From the NCBI RefSeq assembly GCF_000471905.2, contig NW_006498608.1:2928850-2992849 (forward strand): DNA of 64,000 nt, in the 5' to 3' direction. The notes beneath the pieces were generated by a model. It ran no database searches and had not been told where the DNA came from. It was given only the letters and a program-made list of their open reading frames with translations. The stretch's first letter is position 1. Each line of letters starts with the position of its first letter. This stretch comes from Amborella trichopoda. Taxonomy: Eukaryota; Streptophyta; Magnoliopsida; Amborellales; Amborellaceae. Made by a program: the position numbers and the translations under genes. Shown one piece after another: positions 22,101-35,518 of this stretch.

Positions 22101-25100
22101 AAAGACATTCTTGATATATGTTGAACCTGTATTCAGTAAGGCAGGAGATACAATTGGTGTGAATTACATGGGCATGGATATAACTGACCAAGTAATTATA
22201 CTTTGTCTTGATGTGAAAAATATTTCTTGGGTTGCTTATATCAGTCATGCTTTGCTTATCATTCGCAAGGTTTAGCTGCTCTTGTGTCCCAAATATATAT
22301 AGTGCTATTCTAGAATGCACTACTCTAATGGTGAACTTATAATTTCCTACTCTGGAATTTTTGACAAAAAGATGCACTTACAAATATGAAAATTGCATCA
22401 ACAATAACTTGCTTGAAAAGTTCTAGAAGGGCATAGTTGTAATTGTAGATTGTTTTTAAAGTCCAATCATCATTCCAAAGAGTCAAATGAATCTTTTTAA
22501 ATTTGAATTTGAATTTTTTAGAGAAAAGATAAAATATTCTTTCTAAAATACATGAGTCATTTATGGTCAAAAGTAATATTTTCATGGTCAAAGTTTTGGA
22601 GTAGTAAAGTCTAAGTTCACCATTACTGTGACATCTTTTGGACTAATCCTTTATTTAGTAGAGACATGTTTCTCAACAAGTTGGGAATTTTAGGATTTTC
22701 TGGTTGAATTTCTGATAAATTTTCTAAATTTTATGAGCTACTTCCCTGGTGTTGAATGTTTTCTGTTTCAATATTGGTCATGTTATTGGTCACTTCTTAG
22801 GTTATAAAAAGAGAGAAAATGGCAAAGTTACGGGAAGAGATAGCCGTACAAAAAGCAAAGGAAACAGAACTCAACAAAACAATACATATTACAGGTGTGC
22901 ATTCTCTTTGATATGTTTAAATGAATTGTATTTTTGGAATAAATCAGGTTTATTATCTGGCCACTACTCCTGTTTAATATTATGTATTTTTTACCTTTTT
23001 TGGGTAAGTTATGTATATTTTTACCTGCAGAGGAAACAATGCGGGCTAAACAAATGCTGGCAACCATGTCTCATGAGATAAGATCTCCTCTATCTGGGGT
23101 TGTGAGCATGGCTGAGATTCTTGCCAACTCTAAACTTGATCCTGAGCAGCGGCAATTGTTGGATGTCATGCTGTCTTCTGGAGATCTGGTGTTGCAGCTT
23201 ATAAATGACATTCTTGACCTTTCCAAGGTCGAATCAGGTAATTTTTTCTAAGAATGATGGAAGAAATTTCTTTAAACTGCATGAGAAGAGGTCCCTAGAG
23301 ATATTCTTTTCATGTATTGCTACTATGTCATAGGGAATTTTCAGATTCATCACTTATCCAAAATAACATTGAGTTCAGGAAGAGGTAACTTTCAAAGTTT
23401 TGGATTCGTGCCAACTGAATAAGACGAGATCTTTAAGCCATTGTAGAACACCACTTAGTAGTGTATTGTAGAATGATCTTGTGTACACAGCTACATACAT
23501 ATGTACATAGATATGTTATGCATATATATCCATGTTTGCAGATCAATCATGTTGTATATTTGGTCTTTTTCGTGCATATTTACTTGAAATCATCCCTTGG
23601 TCATCTTATGAGGTGTTCCGTTCTTGGCAATTATCACCTAATGGATTGGAATTAATATGTGACTGTGTAGTGGTTCTTAGTTTCTTCAAATAAATAAATA
23701 CCCATAAGAGTTACTTTGTGCTTAAAGTATTGCCACTAGTGTCCTCTGGATTATTAGTTCCAATAAAGCAAGATGGTTGTATGACAACCACATTGACTAG
23801 GTGGAGGAGAATTAGGGTTAGATATTTCTTTAGTTATTGTAGCTCAATGTGAATTAACTATGAGCTAAAATATCTGACTGCCCAATACTGCCATATGATT
23901 GCAGGGGTAATGAAGTTGGAAGCTGCAAAGTTCCGTCCAAGAGAAGTGGTCAAGCATGTACTCCAGACTGCTGCAGCATCATTACAGAAGGAATTGACCT
24001 TGGAAGGACACATTACGGATGATGTTCCTTTGGAGGTGACTTTACAGATAATGCACTTTTGAGTACATTTAATTCCATCTACTGTCCTTTTATCCTGGTT
24101 CACATGTGCATAAAACCGCTGTCTATTCAACCATCTCTCTTTTTGTGAAAAATTTGCCATGCCTGGGTAGAGAGTGCTGGGTTGATACCTCTGAACCTGT
24201 TGAGATAAGTGTGTCTTTCTATGTGGATAAGTGGCCTGAGGTGATTCTTTTGTGAAGCACATCTAAGTGGTCTGCAAAATGTTTAGTTGTTTTGTGTAAA
24301 ATATTCTTACCAATGCCACAAACTATTTTGTCAGGTCATTGGAGATGTGCTCAGGATTCGGCAAATTTTAACCAACCTGATCAGGTAAGATGTGTATGTC
24401 AGCTGAGTTACGCTTGCTTTTTGTATGTTGTTATTGTAGATTCTAAAAATTTGTCCTAATACCATTGTGGAGCTGAGCTTTTGCATATTCATTGAGGAGT
24501 TTCTGTCAATTAAATGTAACAAGTGTTATCATTCTCAAATCCAATATTGTAAACCCCTTCTGTCAAGAAATTGGGGACACATCATCATCATCATAGCTTT
24601 TTCCAATTAATTGGGGTGGGCTACATGAATCTTGGTCCGCCATTTTGCTCTATTTAAGGCTATACACTCAATGAAGCTATAAGTCCCAATATCTTTTCGG
24701 ACTATGTCCAACTACGTCCTTTTGAGCCTACCCTTGCCTTTTTCAATCCTTCCACTTAAACTAACTTGCACCTCCTAGCAGGTGCTGCACTGGGTCGATG
24801 CCACACATGGTCAGCCCACCTAAGTCTACTCTCTCTCATCTTATCGCCTATTGGCGCCACACCTAAACTTTCCTGAATGGATTCATTTCAGATTCTATCC
24901 CTTCTTGTCTTGCCACTCATCCATCTCAACATCCTCATCTCCGCTACAATTATTTTATTGGTATATTGTTTTTTGTTCGCCCAACATTCTGCTCCATAAA
25001 GCAAAGTTGGTCTCACAGCTGTCCTATAGAACTTACCCTTCAGCTCCATTGGTATACGGCGATCACATAAAATTTTAGTTGCATATCTCCACTTCGCCCA

Positions 25101-28100
25101 CCCAGCTCTAATTCTATGTGCGACATCTTCCTCAATCTCTCTATTTTCCTGAATTATTGACTCAAGGTATCGAAAGTGCAGTCTTTTTTGTAGTATAATA
25201 AATGTTAATATATGTCGAGCCAACTTCGACGAAAGTTCATAACAAGCTCTATTTGATACCTTAAGAAAAAATTTTCGAACTTGAATCAAAATCAATACGG
25301 TTGACTCTTAACAATTTATTAACTTGGCCCATATGTCCATTTTTGATTGATATCTTGGTGCCTTGTAACTGTAGTTTTAAACATACCAAATGAATATTTT
25401 CATGCGACAATTGAAACTTGTTGATCAGAAAGAATTATCCATGCCTTGGAGAACACATCTGCAAATGTTATTTACAATGTGATTCAGAAATTTACAATTG
25501 ATGAGGTCGAGTGTGAGTTATAGTTTAGCGTCTGATATGCATCAATCATGTCATATGCGATAAGTTTGCTAGAGTGAACCATAAGGTGTAGCCACTTTAA
25601 ATTGAGTGGACCATTTAGACAGCATTCATGTATAGGCTGCGAGACAAAATTTTGAGAATGAAAATGTCAAATTGCTTTCTCTTTGTTTACAATGCCATAT
25701 TCTGATTTCTAAAAATGAAGTATGGCCAAAACTCTGCCAAATAACTGGGCCTGAATTTGAAGTTTGACTATCTATGAAAAGATTATGTTTTTCTAAACCC
25801 TCTATACACCTGGGAGTATCTATGTAAATGTCTATTTCAGCTTTAGTTGCCCGTGAAGAATCACAATCTACATACTTTCTTTTTAGTTATTCCAGATTCC
25901 AGGGTTTAGTTTATGATCATTTGATACAACCATTTGTGTGTTTGCCATGGAACGTAAATAACTTTCACTAAATGTTGCAGAACTCATGTTTACTAAAATC
26001 TTAAATTACTTGGTTATAACTTATTGTAAACTAAAATGTGCAGCAATGCAGTTAAATTCACCCATGAAGGAAAGGTCGGGGTAAACCTTTACGTCATACC
26101 AGAACCAGACTGTGGGCATTCTGGAAGATGTACCCAGACCGTTTCAGATGCCCAGTCTTCGGACTCGAGAAAAGCCAGAGTCGAAGATTCTATTCCTGCA
26201 TATCCAAGTAACAGTTATGTTGAAGGTGGTGTTTCTGATGAGCAACCTGGATCAGCAAGAATAAAAGCATCTGCTTCATTAGATGATGACAAAGAGGACT
26301 CTTTGGAAACAAAAGTGTGGCTTCGGTGTGATGTATATGACACTGGCATCGGAATACCAGGTATTTCGGAGAGCCCAGTTAACTTTTCCGTTTATCTTGA
26401 TGCATTCATTGCATGTCCTGATTATATGATATACATAAGCATGTGTTTGAGTACACAAACAGGAGCTCATGTGCGTATTAGGATTGTAATATGTGTGTTT
26501 GCATATGCATGTATATACAGTGCACCCATTTATGGAACAAAGAGCAACATTGAAAGTATCTGAGACTCACTGTTTTTTAATTCTCTGATACACAATAAAG
26601 TTTTTGTGTCATGGAATATTATGAATGTACCCAATACATTATCTTCAGTGTATGATATTGGTAAAGCATGTCCATTAATAAAAACACTTGGTACTTGTAA
26701 ACTAAAAATATGTAAGAATTTCAGTAAATCGGTAGTATGTAAAGTACATAATAAACAAGAAGTAAGAGAAAACAAAACATAAACTCTAAAAGACGTTCAT
26801 GAGAGGGACCAAAGATTTACATATCATAAAAATTTAACAATAAGTAAAGGGGAAATGAGTATTGAAAGGAAAATTGAATCCCGCATTCCTATTTTTCTGA
26901 CATGGAAGACTTCGTGGCCTGTAGACGCCTATATAAACAAAAGATTTGTTTTGCTTGATCCGTGCACTAAGATAAATGTTTCCTATGTGAACAGAGAAGG
27001 CGTTACCCAGTTTATTTAAAAAGTACATGCAAGTTAGTGCAGATCATGCACGAAAATATGGTGGGACTGGGCTCGGCCTTGCAATATGCAAGCAATTGGT
27101 GAGGCATGCTCACTCTGTAATTAGTTGTAGAAACATTCTATTGGAATTACGCAAACTTCTGGTTTATGATTTCACAGTGTTTTCTGTCACAGATCTGTTA
27201 AAATTTTTCTCATGCCAATTCTCTGAGTGACTTCTAGAGCAAAAATACTTTTGATATGTATTTCTGCATACTGCTGGCTACTTACTAAAATGTCAATGGC
27301 CAATTGTTTAATTGTCTTTTCTAGTTTATACCAAGTGGATATCAATATCCAAAATCTTTTGAGAAAATTAGGTCATATACTTAGTTACTGTTTTGTTTGG
27401 TTCTGCTGAAGTTATAGTGAACCCACTGGAGTTTGTGTTTCAATGGGAACAGGTTGAGCTGATGGGTGGACATCTTACTGTTAGTAGTCAAGAGCATCAT
27501 GGTTCAACATTTACTTTTGAGCTACCTTGTCGAGTGCCTTTGAAAAGGGTACACTCTGATGATACGGATGAAGAGATATCAGACATGCTTGACCATGATG
27601 CAACGATGGATGATGATGAAGCCAAGGTTGGCCACTTTTGCTTTAAGCCAAGAACGCTGGGTACACTGTTCTCTTCAGGTGGGCCCATTGCCAGAGCAAA
27701 ACTATTGAACAATACAATCAACATGCAACGCTCTTTACCAAAAGAAACTTATTCACTTCCCATGAGCATACACACCACTAACGACAGTGCTCAAGTCAAG
27801 AATTCATGCTCGGCAACTGATACAATAGATTCCTCAGGCTCTAAGTTTCCTAGGGAACCGATGGATATTGATAACAATGAGTCAATAATAGAAGAGGAAA
27901 GGAAGAAAAATGACCAGGTTTGTCCCCAGGTGAATGGATGCCGAAGCGGTAGTGCTGAGCTTGATGCATTATCTTATCCAAGTGATAACTGCTCCCAACC
28001 TAGACAAATGTCATGTTCAGATCCAGATAATGGGAATGAGAAGAAACAATCTTGTGAGACTTCATGTAAGAGTCAGGAGCATGCTAACAGGAGCCTGGAT

Positions 28101-29386
28101 TCATCAGGGCTATCCAAAGCGCAGTCGCAAGCCAAAATACTCCTTGTAGAAGATAACAAGATCAATATAATGGTGACTCAGTCCATGATGAAGCAACTGG
28201 GTCATAAAATAGACATTGTCAATAATGGAGTTGAAGCAGTACGGGCAGTTCAATCATGTAGATATGATCTCATTCTGATGGTAAATTTTTGAAACTAAAA
28301 TCTAACCATTAGTTTCCTTAAAGAATTTCTTGTGTCATGGAGATACTCCTGAAATTGATATGCCATATGTTTATTTTCCAATTTTTACTTTTATTTTTAT
28401 TTTTGTATGTTTTTTTGAGTCTTATATGATTATTGGTTCATTCAGGATGTTTGTATGCCAATAATGGATGGCCTCCAAGCTACCCAGTTGATTCGTTCCT
28501 TTGAAGAAACTGGTAACTGGGATGCAGCTAGAGAGGCTGGGGTTGAGGGATTACCCTCCTGCTCTGGTTCTCAATCGAGTTCTCAAGAGGCATTGGAATC
28601 TTGGAACAGAATTCCCATTATTGCGGTAAGCAATACAATAGTTTAAAGTCATTTTTTTTTTCTTCTCTGTTTTTTTTTTATTAGTTTGTCACTTTTTATT
28701 AATGTAAATTTTCACTTATGTGCGCATCAAAAACATCAGATTTCTTTTTTTTTTTTGACTGGAATTCATTTCTTCCCTTCTTTTTGGACATTGCTTATGC
28801 ATCATTTGGAATTTGTTGGTTTATCTTTCTTTGTCTAGGGTTGTCCATTGCTTGGCAATGCAATATAACCTGAAAAATCACCTTTCACAAAAATGTGCCC
28901 AAGTAATAGATTCTCTTGTTACTTTGTGCTCTTCCATTTGACACTGACGACGATAACTACACAATGTAGTGTAAAATACCCTTAGAAGCAAAGTCCTTTT
29001 GTTGAATTCAAGTATACATGGAGGGTGGGTTTGTCTTTTGAGATTGAGTCAAATTAGAATATGATCCATGATTTAGCTAGGTTAGTCATGAGCTAGCAGT
29101 TCATAGTTCCGTTTTCATTCTTTGAAGCTTTATAAGGTCATTAGTTATCAGCCTCAACTTAATTAACTTTATGCATTGAGATTTCCTTTACAACTTTGTA
29201 TTCATGAAATACTTCTTCCAGTGAGAGATTCATATTGTTGAAGTTGCTTTCACTTGCAGAGTTTCTTATAAAAGACTGTCTTTATGAAAGATTTCTTTTC
29301 CATACTCTATTGGAGAGATCTTCTCCATGCCTAGTAGTTTCTTATTCAAATGATGTTTAATGTAATTATTTCATTGGTAGCATATC

Positions 29387-29425
<39 letters not shown>

Positions 29426-29690
29426 GCACGCACTCACACACACACTCTATGAATCTTTGAAATTTATTTGACAATTAGTGCAAGTTTCGGCCTTTGCTGC
29501 TAACTAATTACAAAACAATGCTGGCATCATATGGTGGCTAAAACTAGGTTTCTTGCTATTTCAGATGACGGCAAATGCATTGGCCGAGAGCGTGGCTGAA
29601 TGCCTTGCCAATGGTATGGATTCTTTTGTAGCTAAGCCTGTCACATTCCAGAAATTGAAACATTGCCTTCAAAACTATTTATCTGTATAA
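19198..29690 (+). CDS. HK5: Cytosolic hybrid histidine kinase, AHK5/CKI2 orthologue (12 exons, 1013 aa)
   Basis: Coding exons: 19198-19917, 21500-21556, 21964-22191, 22801-22894, 23031-23237, 23905-24035, 24335-24384, 26044-26360, 26995-27098, 27453-28280, 28446-28625, 29565-29690. All introns are GT-AG and phases match, giving 3,042 nt. The start MVCEM is preceded by an in-frame TGA. Order of parts: coiled coils (about 80-125 and 170-208), PAS-like sensor (about 215-335), dimerisation/phosphoacceptor helix with [11 protein letters not shown] (His381), ATPase domain with N box (NLISNAVKFT, about 493-502), DTGIGIP (595-601) and GGTGLGLA (624-631), a long Ser/acidic linker, and a receiver with VEDN (869-870), phosphoacceptor Asp913 (MDVCMP), Thr974 and Lys996. 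There is no signal peptide or membrane span, so it is soluble, as AHK5 is. The family relays phosphate to HPt proteins and acts in H2O2, ABA, ethylene and stomatal responses. It is longer than AHK5 (922 aa) mainly in two linkers. All catalytic residues are present. Confidence 0.95.
24585..25185 (-). mobile_element. RTE LINE 3' fragment inside HK5 intron 7
   Basis: On the minus strand about 98 residues read openly as the end of an RTE reverse transcriptase, with motifs [21 protein letters not shown] and [15 protein letters not shown] (25185-24888). The following C-terminal region ([12 protein letters not shown]) is broken by stops. The terminus includes a CCCACCCCAATTAATTGG segment and a (GAT)n tail, the complement of ATCATCATCATC at 24586-24597. 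It is 5'-truncated, antisense to HK5 and confined to the 1,659-bp intron. It is not a host gene. Confidence 0.85.
29386..29445 (+). repeat. Compound (TA)n(CA)n microsatellite in HK5 intron 11
   Basis: An alternating TA run passes into CA repeats with scattered G. It lies about 120 bp before the last exon and is probably length-variable. Confidence 0.9.
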
Positions 29691-30904
29691 GCTCTTTTTT
29701 GTTGGTGATCCTGTAAAAAGAAAAAAATAAGAAGTTTTGAATTTAGTGTATCATGTTTAGGTCCATTCATTATCGATTTGAGGTGATCAGTTTTCCCGGC
29801 TACTGACTCTCTACCATCTTCAAGAGTTCTGTTTGTGCTTATTTTGGGGCTTTCCTTTTCCCTTTTGTTTCTTTCTTTTCCCATTAGGAAAGTACAAGCA
29901 TGAAAGAATGGCATTGAGGTTAGCGAAAATTATCGAAGATTGTTGAATGAAGTTGCTCTGGTAGAAATGCCAAATTATTATGGATAGAGTGAACTGAGAT
30001 AAAAAAATTCCAAATATAAGTTAGGGCCTAGCAAATATACCAGCCGATCTATATGTTTCCACTACTATTTCAATTAGCTTCCCAAATGTTTTTTTTTTTT
30101 TTCAATCTATAACTTGGGAGGTGGTCATAAGTCCAATGATTGTAAGAGTGGGGCATTTCCTCGCATTGTGCACTGCTTAGAGTTCCAATTGCGAAATAGT
30201 TATATATAAGATAAAACAAAAGGGGAAATAAATTTTCGAATGAGGAACTAATTCTGCCAAAGTTTGAGTATGTGTGCAAATAATTAGCACTACAGATAAC
30301 GATCTGCAACCTTTGCACCTGAAGAATATGAACTTTCTGGCTGATGCTCTAAAATTAAAATGTGACTGTTAGTTTAGTTTTATAAACAGATTGCATGAAA
30401 TTATGGAATCTTTCCATGATATTTAGTTCTACTCTGTTTTCTCTTCTTGTTAATGTGTTGGTCCGATTCTCAAGAATTTAGTCAGACCCTGGATTTATGT
30501 CCAGCTAAATCAAATTGGATGGGTCTTTAGTACATGAATTTCATATTAGTAGCTAATGATATTTATTTATGGATAAATATCTGTGAGCCCATAGGCCTAT
30601 CAAACAGTGAGGCCCTGGCCGATGGGACAATATAGGTAGGAAGGCCTGGATTGAAAGATATGAGGCCATTTGGATGGCCTCCATTCACTGGAAACTTTGG
30701 GTTCTTATCTATTTTTATTTTTATTTTTAATTGGAGTGGCCTAGACAAGGCATGCATGTGTGACAATCATAGGGTCCATCATACTCCTTTTTTTTTTTAG
30801 GAAAAAAGATATCTAACAAGCACCCTTGGCCGTTCATTTCTGTATGATTCAATTTGGGACTTGGGTCCTATAGGCTTATATGATCATTTTCCTTCATTTA
30901 TTTA
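29691..30904. other. HK5 3' flank and intergenic DNA
   Basis: The 3' UTR begins after TAA at 29690. An AAATAAG at about 29724 could serve as a poly(A) signal, but no site can be fixed. Nothing else is recognised up to the MITE at 30905. Confidence 0.5.
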
Positions 30905-31293
30905 TGGGTGAGGTTTGTATAAGATTGCCTCCTCATACTATAAAAGTAAGGCCCACCTCTAAAATTTACTTGGTGATATTCCGGAGTTAGAAACCTTATG
31001 ACTTGCAAATTTATTTTCATCCATGGTTATAAAATTTAAAATTTAAAAAATGTACAGATCGAGCAAATCAATAAGCACTTGAAAATCTTGAAAAATAGAT
31101 GATCCTGATAACTTATTACAAGATGCACTATATTCTTGACTTAAAATTTGTTTTTTCCCTTCATGTTCATACAACTCCATGTCGAGATGATTAATTCAAG
31201 GGTTCTCTAATGCTGGAATACTATCTTCTATAGGATTTTTGAGGTGCACCTTACATGAATAGTATAAGGTTGCAACCTCATATAAACTTATAT
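30905..31293 (+). mobile_element. MITE family A copy with 9-bp duplication
   Basis: The element is 389 bp. Left end TGGGTGAGGTTTGTATAAG pairs with the right end ACCTCATATAAACTTATAT. It is flanked by ATTTATTTA (30896-30904 and 31294-31302). The interior has the family blocks CACTTGAAAATCTTGAAAAA and GAGATGATTAATTCAAGGG. Its inverted repeats differ from the 11506 copy, marking a distinct subfamily. Confidence 0.8.
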
Positions 31294-31957
31294 ATTTATT
31301 TAGTTTTGTACTTATGGTTAAGCTAGCCAGGGTTTTACTGGGACCACCCATATTATAACTATGAAATTAACTGTGGTACACACTAGACTTCCGTCCCTTG
31401 TGATGGGGTGATCATAGAGGAAGTCTACATCTGCCCTTGGTTGCAACAGGGAGACAACTACAGTAATGGCCAATATCAGGAGCAATGAGTGCAGCTCCCA
31501 TTCCTTCACCAATTACTTTTCCTTTAAAAAATACAACTGAAACTGCCACTCTTTCATGTGGCTGCACCTGGGGTTCAAAAAATTGATATTTATATCCAGA
31601 CCGGCGGGGATCGCTACTGATATTCATCTGGGCATCACCAGAAATATTGGATTTGAAACGATAAACTAATATGATAATTATGGAAAAATAATATGATTTT
31701 GTGGATCCGATCAACGGGTTGGGCGGTGATGGAGAAAAATTACATATATAGAACTCATTTTAATTGAGCCGTATACTGGTCTCCATTCCCCTCATCTGGG
31801 TCCAATGTGTTTCGCATAATGAAATGAGGAATTGACCTCTTTGTCATGAGGTTATCATGACGATATAAATCATATTATACTTGCCCGATAATTACCTTTT
31901 TGAAGATAACAGCGTAACCATGATATTTAGAATGTGTGTGTGTGTGCATGTGTGTGC

Positions 31958-32102
31958 GATGAACTTTAAAATGAAAATGACAGATGTGCTATTCTTTGTG
32001 TTTGTGTGATGAACTTTATAATGAAAATGACAGATGTGCTATTCTTTGTTTATCAGTGATGAACTTTATAATGAAAATGACAGATGTGCTATTCTTTGTT
32101 GA
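31958..32102 (+). repeat. Three 50-bp tandem units preceded by (TG)n
   Basis: Each unit begins GATGAACTTTA(A/T)AATGAA and continues through GACAGATGTGCTATTCTTTG. Starts are at 31958, 32008 and 32058. The units are nearly identical, so the expansion is recent. Confidence 0.9.
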
Positions 32103-33323
32103 TCAAAATTCCTCAAAAAGAATCGATCCAAATGTATAAATGGTGATTGATAAGAAAAATGATTTCTTTTAAATGTCATAAAATGATAGCTGCCTGACCA
32201 ATCTTTTCCAAAAGGTTGCCTGCTACAATATGGATTTATTAGTAGGGCAGGCCCAAAGCATTCATATCAGCTAATACATCCGATACTGTAACACCTTTTT
32301 TGTGCCTTTGGCCACACCATTTGCATTTGGTTTGATATGGCCATCGGGAGTAGGTCTCCATAGCACTTCTTGCAAAATGGGGGCTGCTAATATGGTGGAG
32401 CTTGTATTGGTGAATTTTATAGGAGAAGAGCAGATAACATGTTTTAATGTACACTAACTACTTCGGGTAAAAGAGCTTACTTTGGAGGACTTTTCTAATC
32501 TGAAATTTTGGGTTCCATCGAAGATGCAGTAGATGAATATTAAAAAAAAAAAAAGATTTTGAATTTTTCAACACTTAGATCATGCCTTCCAAATGTTAAA
32601 TATTGGGCAAGAGTCAATTTTTTTTTTTTGTTCTTTTGTTGAGGTTCATTGCTAGCTTTCAGAGATTATGTCCCCAAAATTTGAGTTCCTAAAAACATTC
32701 CTAGGTTAGGTTTCGTCCAAGAGAGTAAATGGACAATATGCTCCCACAGGTGTGAAAGTTTTTCACTTATATGACTAATATATTCCATGAGTGTTCTCAA
32801 AATTGAAAGGTAGATGTATAAATTAATAAACATTCTTATCCAGGCATTTCTTTGAGTCTCCAAATAAACCTTGCACATGATAGTATGAAAAAAAGCGAAA
32901 TTTATCAAAATACCTAAGGAGATGCACTATTAAACATTTTACGCTTTTACAACAATTCGAAGTCATGATCATGTGTCTTTCTATGTGTACTTTGAAATTA
33001 AATCAAACTACATGAGTAAAAAGTTAAATGGTTTTCTCTCATACAATTTTTGATAAATTTCCAAACAAAAATTAATGTTTCCCTTTGCATGTGACTTGGG
33101 GCAGGAGAAGTTAACACTATCTTTTTCTGATGAATCTCAAGTCAGCATTTTATGAAACATAGTTTAACAAACAAAAAAAACCATATCTTGGAAGATGTCA
33201 CATGACATGTTTTGAAAAAAGAAAGAAAAAGCTATATTTTGATAAGAAATCTGACATCACTAGAATTCCATTACTGCTCTATTAAATGTATTATCTCTAG
33301 GAAACATATTCAATGAACAAAGC

Positions 33324-33446
33324 GAATTTTCCTACATGACTTTCACATCATCCTAGCCGTCAGATGTCAGCAGTGGACCCTTGAGTATGTTGTTCCTCCA
33401 CTCCATTTTTGTCACCTGGGAAAGTGAAAGTCATGTAGGAAAATTC
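33324..33446. repeat. Short inverted-repeat element, 23-bp perfect arms
   Basis: Arms 33324-33346 and 33424-33446 are perfect complements (left arm begins GAATTTTCCTACATGAC). They enclose about 77 bp. The transcript would form a long hairpin. It may be a very small MITE; no target duplication is evident. Confidence 0.75.
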
Positions 33447-34150
33447 ACTGGGCTCATTGTAAATATCAACTCTGTATCTTTATTAGGATTGAAATTTTTT
33501 ATCATTTCTTGTTATTTTTTTAGTAGGATTAAAAAGTGGAAAAGTATCTATACATGTTACATGTATTCACTTATTACAACATGAGGCAAAGAGGAAAATC
33601 CAAGGAAAAGAAAATGTGATTCCGTCCGACAATAAACACCATACTAATTGATGGTAGCATAGATCACAACCCTTGGATGAGCCCAAATAATTATTCACTT
33701 GAAAACGATAAATTCAGATTCTTAACATGAAATGGACAATTCTTTGAAGGGTGGTTGGAATGCAATCCAAGCACATTTTCCTACAATTTGTTCGCACCAT
33801 GCCTATCATTGGATGCCAACAACGACAGTTGGAGAATTTGTCCTCCCCTGAAACTCCCTCAATTACTTTTAATGAACTTTGATAGAAGGAGCGACACATC
33901 GCTGCAGTCCCTTGCTCATATTAGATGGTTGGAGAGCCTCCAGCAAACCATAGGAAACCCAAGTGTGAACATAGAATACTTCCCCTTCTTCAAATTCTCC
34001 CCTAATCTCCTCAATTCTCAACAAGTCTATTCTCACTTTCTCGGTTTCCTCTAAGAACAGGTGCACCTGCTCCCCCATCTTCCTCTCTTCTTCTTCTCTC
34101 TCCATTTCTCTTTCCCTTCCTCTCTATTTCCCCCACTCTATCTCTTTCTC

Positions 34151-35464
34151 TTACCTCTCTAACACGTGAGGTGATGGAACCTTCTCATCAAAGTATCTAA
34201 CCATGGAGACCATTCTATGCAATAGCCTTCTTTGAGTGGGTACATTCTCTCTGCGAGGTCTTTTACAATAGTCAAACACAAATAGGATTAAGGAGATTGT
34301 GAGAGCCAATGTGGAAGCCAATCCAGTGATTTGAAAGAGGCCCTGAAAACTATTGACATCCAAGCTTTCAGATGACAAGGTGGTCGAAGAGTCAGAGCAC
34401 GTTGTTTGAGCGCCTAACCAAGCTGCTTCAATCCTTGACATTTGATCTCCTTCAGTTACATTTAGTATAGCTCTTGAGATGTCCGGTAGTAGAGGAGAAC
34501 TTCTTGGGAATGCCTGACGTCAAGAAAACCTTTCAGAATAAAGGAAAAAATGACTAAAGATAACTTATACAACTTTCATTGTTAGACTCGTTTGTAACAA
34601 CATGTGGTGTGCAGGAAAACCTTTTATATCTCCCCACACTATTATTAATTACGTATAGATGGAGACATTGTTTGTTCTATCTTTGATGGAACGGCTTTGA
34701 GCTGCCTAACAATCTTTCTCAAGCTCAAAATTTAGTGCCCTACAAAAAGTGCCCTATCATTAGAGTGTGTTACTTTTTATCGGAGTGGCTCAGGGTTGTC
34801 TAATCAAGATTGAATGGCCTATATCCCCAGGAACATAGAATAGTATATGTTTGGGGAGAACTAGAAAGATTTTCCACACTTGAATGCAAAGAAGAGAAGG
34901 AAATACAAGAAAAGGACAGCAAGACACGAAGAAAATTGAACACTAGTGTTTTGCTAAATGAGAGGTTTGTGCTTCAAAATTTAGAAGCAAACTTTGATCT
35001 TAACTATCCAACTTCATGAATTGGTGGCAAAAATTCTCTTAAAGAATGGACAGTTTCAAAAAGGAAAGCTAATATGATCATTTATTTTTGATATAAAGAT
35101 GTCACAATCATGTTAGATGCGATAAAGTGGCTGAGGCTGCGTCTCCGAGCTGGTGATTTCACATCTGCATCCTTCTTGTACCATACTTAAGCCCTCTTGT
35201 AGTGTATATAATCTCTTTCAAAAATATAAAATCGATGAGAACGCCATCAAGGGGAGAGAGAGAGAGAGAGAGAGAGAGAGGAGGGAGGGAGACACAAACA
35301 AAACCAAACAGCGTAGGTTAGGTACGGTCCGTACCAACTAGTTGTAGTAGTTCGTCGTCGACAAGTACGACGAGAAGGAAAGGAAACGTANNNNNNNNNN
35401 NNNNNNNNNNTACGTACGTACGTAACGTAGTACGTACGTAAGTACGTAGAACGTAGTACGTAGT

Positions 35465-35518
<54 letters not shown>

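Larger units (their letters stand above)
31303..34150. other. Intergenic between HK5 and GLR-A
   Basis: HK5 and GLR-A converge here. I see no supported gene. The stretch holds a three-unit tandem repeat (31958-32102), a small palindromic element (33324-33446), and a pyrimidine-rich tract at 34070-34160 next to the GLR-A stop codon. Two minus-strand frames (31412-31714 and 32239-32454) are not recognised. Confidence 0.5.

Noticed and set aside
24888..25295. 135-codon minus-strand frame as a host gene within HK5
   Set aside because: Motifs are those of RTE reverse transcriptase, and the rest of the element is full of stops.
31958..32102. Regular 50-bp repeats as a CRISPR-like array
   Set aside because: Units are contiguous tandem copies without unique spacers, and the genome is a plant's.
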